Of a stretch of DNA of 64,000 nt, positions 60,201 to 64,000 are shown in pieces. The translations under genes were made by a program, and so were the position numbers. Under the pieces are notes generated by a model. The model saw only the letters and a program-made list of their open reading frames with translations. It was not told where the DNA came from and searched no databases. Source of the DNA: Phlegmacium glaucopus (taxonomy: Eukaryota > Basidiomycota > Agaricomycetes > Agaricales > Cortinariaceae); NCBI GenBank assembly GCA_015039465.1, contig MU130154.1, positions 895,275 through 959,274 of the forward strand. Direction: 5' to 3'. Every line of letters begins with the position of its first letter. The stretch's first letter is position 1.

Positions 60201-60973
60201 TGGTTTGATAAGGATTTCCGTCCAAACAGGCTGCTGAGGGATGTCAAAAAAGACCAGGTCTAGATATTTAATAAGGGCAACGTACGTTCCAGGAAGAATG
60301 AGCATATGGATTATTCGAAGCATGATGATGATCATCTGTAGGTAGCGGTCCGAAATTTCCGAATGAAGGCCCGGAATCATAGGATTCGTACTTTGGACCA
60401 GGCAGATCGTGGGGGCCAGGTTCGGGCTGTTGTAGGGTTAAAAGAACGATATAAAGAGAGGTAGAATGCAAACGCACGAAAGGAACTATTTCCCCAACTT
60501 CAGACCTCACGCCTTCCTGTGCATTGGAATCCACGTCGTCGCCTGGTATGTCGTCATTATGACCAGCGTTGACCTTTGAGCCAGCCCTCTGATAACTTGT
60601 ACCAAAGCCATTAGGACCAATTAGCGTGCCACTTGCTTTGCTTTTCGGTGCCGGAGAATAGATTTGGGGTGAACGTGCACCGCTGCGGGTTGATGCGGCT
60701 CTGCTTCGGAACTCGTCCGCGTCTACCACTGAGCCCGGAGGGGCGTTGTCAGGCTCCTCGCCTGCCTTGGTCATTCCTTGCAAGTACTGAAAGACTAACG
60801 AAGGAGTTGTTTGGGGGGGAAATTATGTGATGGAATCATTGAGAATACCTTTCTCATTCGCTGCTGTTGGTGGAGTGAGCGCTAAACTTGATACCAAATA
60901 ATGCTGCATACATACCAGGCGTAGATGATCGAAGTTGAATGCTAGCAAATACCTCCTGGTGGTCGACTGACAT
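57250..60973 (-). CDS. Large Ser/Pro-rich protein with conserved C-terminal domain, unknown function
   Basis: The start at 60973 (MSVDHQEVFASIQLRSSTP) splices through two short introns to KGMTKAGEEPDNAPPGSV. The N-terminal half is disordered, rich in Ser, Pro, Arg and charged stretches. A helical part (ELCVLLHQENDPAQHEIVKK, then WASDLKREIVLMQQRIESLG) suggests coiled-coil contacts. After another acidic linker comes a globular C-terminus (WQRIHGRLLNWAMVWPMSEL, MLRDLWAPFGLEGMPRLLVV, PLGWWFAIRVAWPNAMYPSP) ending RLAWEDMS at 57250. The C-terminus looks like a folded domain but I do not recognise it. The protein is about 1,000 residues. Confidence 0.75.
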
Positions 60974-61991
60974 GGGTTAATATTGATGGGTAGCGCAAAG
61001 GATAGTTGGTTTAAATTGGTGAGTGTTATGACGATAAGGTATAAAAGGGAACGCAGAAAGAATAGAGCTGGGGTATTGGTGGTTTAATAAGATCTAGACA
61101 AAGCTTGGGTGGGATATCGCAAGGAGGTGTAACAAAAACTTCAAGTTCAAGTTATCCAATCCGCACAAAAGATATTCGAACCGTGCCAAAATAGCGTCAA
61201 ACCATGTCACAATATGTCGGAGGGCGGACAGCTTCGGAACCAAACAACAAATACACTAGTCATTCGAACGCGAACATGTACAAATACAAAAGGCGTAATA
61301 CTAGTACATGTGAGGCTTAGTGTTATTGTCACCAGCGACATGGGAAACGTTAGACAGGTAGTCGACAAGAAGTGAAGTACTCTAATGGTATAATAACAGC
61401 AACTTGTTGGGGGCTTGTATGACGAGAGCGCACAGCGGAGAGGATGAGAGGATAAGGCATGTATCATCTGAAACAAAAAGCAGGATTCATGTTGTGCAGT
61501 AATTAAACCAATCTCTCCCAAGTTTCAGATCATAAACAGCGTCGATAGGCTCAGCGACAAGATACAGGCCTTTCTTGGGCAAAAATTGAAGAGACGGCCA
61601 AAGGAAGGGGATACTGGAGAGTTAAGTTCCTTGCGAAGTATCCGTTGACGGCGGTGAAGGATGTAATTTTGCACACTTGCAACTGAAGGACACTGGACAG
61701 GTGAACGAAAAGCACGGATTGGAAGCTCGTGGAACAATTGGAGAATGTGTTAGAGCTTGTTCGGATGATGTGCGTGACCGTGCGTGGGTCTGGTTTCAGA
61801 CCTTGTTTCCAATTCGGCCATCAGCGGAGGCTGAATTTTCCTTATGTACCCTCTATCTAATCTCTGAGATAAGATGTCCGTCCATATATGGGAATGGCTG
61901 ACGGTCTATATATGGGAATGGCTGACATCTAATCTCTGAGATAATTTAAAGTATATCCAATACTGTAATTAGACGATAAGCAATCTCATCA
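60974..61991. other. Intergenic region with short direct repeats
   Basis: No gene is supported. Near 61856-61945 the phrase ATCTAATCTCTGAGATAA occurs twice around two copies of TATATGGGAATGGCTGAC. The array ends about 45 bp before the transposase start. Confidence 0.5.
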
Positions 61992-63381
61992 ATGGACCAA
62001 CTATCAGATGAGGATGAGCTATTGGCAAGGATACTCATTCGACGACGGCTGCATCAGTATGCAGCCCTTTTCACCAGCATTATTCTAACAGCCACCGCTG
62101 CCTTACTTCAGTCAATGTTTACCAGGGAACCATATCATACGTCTGTCCTCACAGGTGAAGCATGGGTGATGGAACTCCTTGCTGGTCATGAAAAATGTAT
62201 CCACTGTGAGCTTGGAGTACATCGTGAAGTATTTGTAGCTCTCATTTCAGTCCTGCGTGGAATGGGACATGGCAATTCCAAATATGTGTCCCTTGAAGAA
62301 CAACTTGCAATATTCCTTCATGCTTGTGTGACTGGTCAAACAGTCAGACACCTAGGTGAACGATTTCAAAGATCCAATGAAACTATTTCTCGGTAGGTGA
62401 AATACATTAATAATAAAATATGAGTTAATATACTTTAGTCTTTAGTTATTTTCGCAAGATGCTTTTCATATTTTCCTCACCACCATTTTATAACAACTAT
62501 GTTCATCTACCTTGCGCAAGTGACCCAAGCTCACCTAAAATCCTCCAGAATCCCAAATTCTGGCCCTTCTTCAAGGACGCACTGGGAGCAATTGATGGCA
62601 GCCATATTCATTGCTCACCTCCTGCATCTGAACGTGCATTCTACCGAAACCGCAAAGGTTTCATTTCTCAGAATTGCCTTTTTGCATGCTCGTTCAGTCT
62701 TCTGTTTGTATATTCCTTGACAGGATGGGAAGGATCTGCTTCAGATGCCCGAGTATATGAAGATGCTCGTTTGCGGGATTTGGTCATCCCTGAAGGGAAA
62801 TATTATCTTGCTGATGCTGGATTTCCATCAAGCAAGGAACTCCTCATTCCCTACCGTGGTCCAAGGTATCATCTTGCAGAGTGGGGCCGTGCATGTGTAA
62901 GGTATGTTTCATCATAGTATCTTTTTTTATTTCATAGTCAACTTATAGTATGGTAATTATAGACCAATAAATAAAGAAGAGCTGTTCAATCTTCGTCATT
63001 CTTCAGCACGAAATGTCATTGAGCGAATATTTGGTGTCTTAAAGCGCCGTTTCAGGATACTGCTTTTGGCACCAGAGTACAGCCTTGAGATTCAAGCCCG
63101 CATACCATCAGCCATTAGCTGCAATCCATAATTTTATCCGTCTACATGATCCTGAGGAGGGGCCTTTGGAGGCAGATGAAGATCACTCAGTTCATGACCG
63201 TTTTGGTGAAATCCTGCAACCTGCACCAGCCATACCTGAGGATGAAGAAATTGATGCACGACGTGATCAAATTGCACAAGCTATGTGGGAAGACTATGTG
63301 AATGTATGCAAGGAAAGAGGTATAGATATGGATGGGCCAATTGCCAGTGAAGATGATGACCTTGATGAAGAATCAGACTGA
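61992..63381 (+). pseudogene. PIF/Harbinger transposase gene with C-terminal frameshift
   Basis: DDE transposase of the HARBI1-like type. Exons 61992-62392, 62446-about 62903, and about 62964 onward join in frame. LGERFQRSNETISRYFRKML is the helix-turn-helix-like region. ALGAIDGSHIHCSPP (first Asp), GWEGSASDARVYEDARL (second Asp), YYLADAGFP and SARNVIERIFGVLKRRFRIL (catalytic Glu) follow. At 63111-63114 one extra base (within GCCATTAGCT) moves the frame from ARIPSA to LAAIHNFIRL, so the conserved C-terminus and acidic tail (to 63381) are read in a different frame. Unless this is a sequencing error, the protein ends at a TAA shortly after the catalytic Glu. The rest of the gene looks recent. 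Confidence 0.85.
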
Positions 63382-64000
63382 TAATTGATTGTAGTGACGG
63401 CTATAAAAATGATTCGGAGAAGGAAAAGGAAACAAGTTTACAGTAGCTCTCCAAGAACCAGAAAGGTGAGGATAAGGTACTAAAAGAAATAAGAAAGAAA
63501 GATAAAAAGAATGCAAAGTAAAAGATAGGCTGGACTACCCCCACACAACTACACACAGCAGTCCAGCAGATAGTGTAGTGCACTATAGGAACAATCAAAT
63601 AATAGATGTAATGAAGAAAAAGCGAGGAGTCAACAGTTGGTAATGGAAGGCTGTGACTCCGCATGTAATAGAAAAGGAAAAATGAGTATGACTACATATT
63701 GATTTTAGGATAGGATCATGCGAGATGCGCAGATCCATTTATATAGTCAACAGTTGGTAATGAAAGGCTGTGACTCCGATGCGAGATGCGCAGATCTAGT
63801 TTCAGGTAGTTCGAGAAGCGTCGTCTGGTACAATGCCGCCTTTATATACATCTGGAATAACTGCTACTCGAGTCCTACTCAACCGACCACCTACAGAACT
63901 TTTCATACATCATAGAAGACAACTTAAGAAGTATAGTAAATCGAAAGGACATAGACATATGACATGTAACAACGCTTATGATGAACAACAGACATGGCCA
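63382..64000. other. 3' flank of the transposase with direct repeats
   Basis: GTCAACAGTTGGTAATGRAA plus GGCTGTGACTCCG occurs at about 63630-63663 and 63738-63779, and ATGCGAGATGCGCAGATC at about 63718 and 63780. No gene is supported. Confidence 0.55.

Noticed and set aside
1..64000. CRISPR arrays, bacterial operons, integrases or attachment sites
   Set aside because: None were seen. The sequence is eukaryotic throughout, with spliceosomal introns in nearly every gene.

Overview
This window is nuclear DNA of a filamentous basidiomycete, most likely an Agaricomycete. Genes are dense and broken by many short (about 45-70 nt) GT-AG introns. The gene set (copper radical oxidase, GH92 alpha-mannosidase, PAQR protein with a long N-terminal extension, Ctf4/Mcl1, Ysh1/CPSF73) is typical of mushrooms. 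Nothing bacterial or viral was seen. Exon structures were deduced by eye from protein continuity, so gene ends are firmer than individual splice sites.

Layout: 1-2298 glyoxal-oxidase-like copper radical oxidase (5' end outside the window); 3152-4443 divergent kinase; 4564-7636 coiled-coil protein; 7889-11622 (minus) secreted GH92 mannosidase. From about 11.55 to 23.5 kb lies a tandem duplication, unit A (11.55-16.75 kb) and unit B (16.75-23.5 kb). Each unit carries the 5' end of the GH92 gene, a relic of exon 1 of an Xaa-Pro peptidase gene, a decayed HIT-zinc-finger (ZNHIT3-like) gene and a DAL5-family MFS transporter. A third, inverted copy C (about 40.2-35.6 kb) holds the same transporter, the best preserved ZNHIT3-like gene and the complete divergently transcribed peptidase. 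C therefore looks like the ancestral locus from which A and B were derived. Unit B was also hit by a TA-flanked MITE and by a second TA-flanked element that itself carries a 770-bp hAT-like insertion with an 8-bp target duplication.

Between B and C are housekeeping and metabolic genes: an unknown acidic protein (23.7-24.7, minus), an extended SDR reductase (25.9-27.3), a GNAT acetyltransferase (27.35-27.98, minus), peptidyl-tRNA hydrolase (28.5-29.1, minus) and a PAQR/hemolysin III family protein (29.4-31.5). A gene-free island at 31.5-35.6 kb holds inverted-repeat elements.

Right of C are the M24 peptidase (40.1-42.0), a secreted aspartic protease (42.9-44.9, minus), a transposon-relic region (45.3-46.7), Ctf4/Mcl1 (47.7-51.8, minus), a four-helix membrane protein (52.7-53.2), Ysh1/CPSF73 (53.5-56.4, minus) with a divergent small basic protein gene (56.5-56.8), a large disordered protein (57.25-61.0, minus), and a PIF/Harbinger transposase gene with a C-terminal frameshift (62.0-63.4).

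The main story is recent segmental duplication and transposon activity around a transporter gene whose three copies all stay readable while the passenger ZNHIT3 copies decay.
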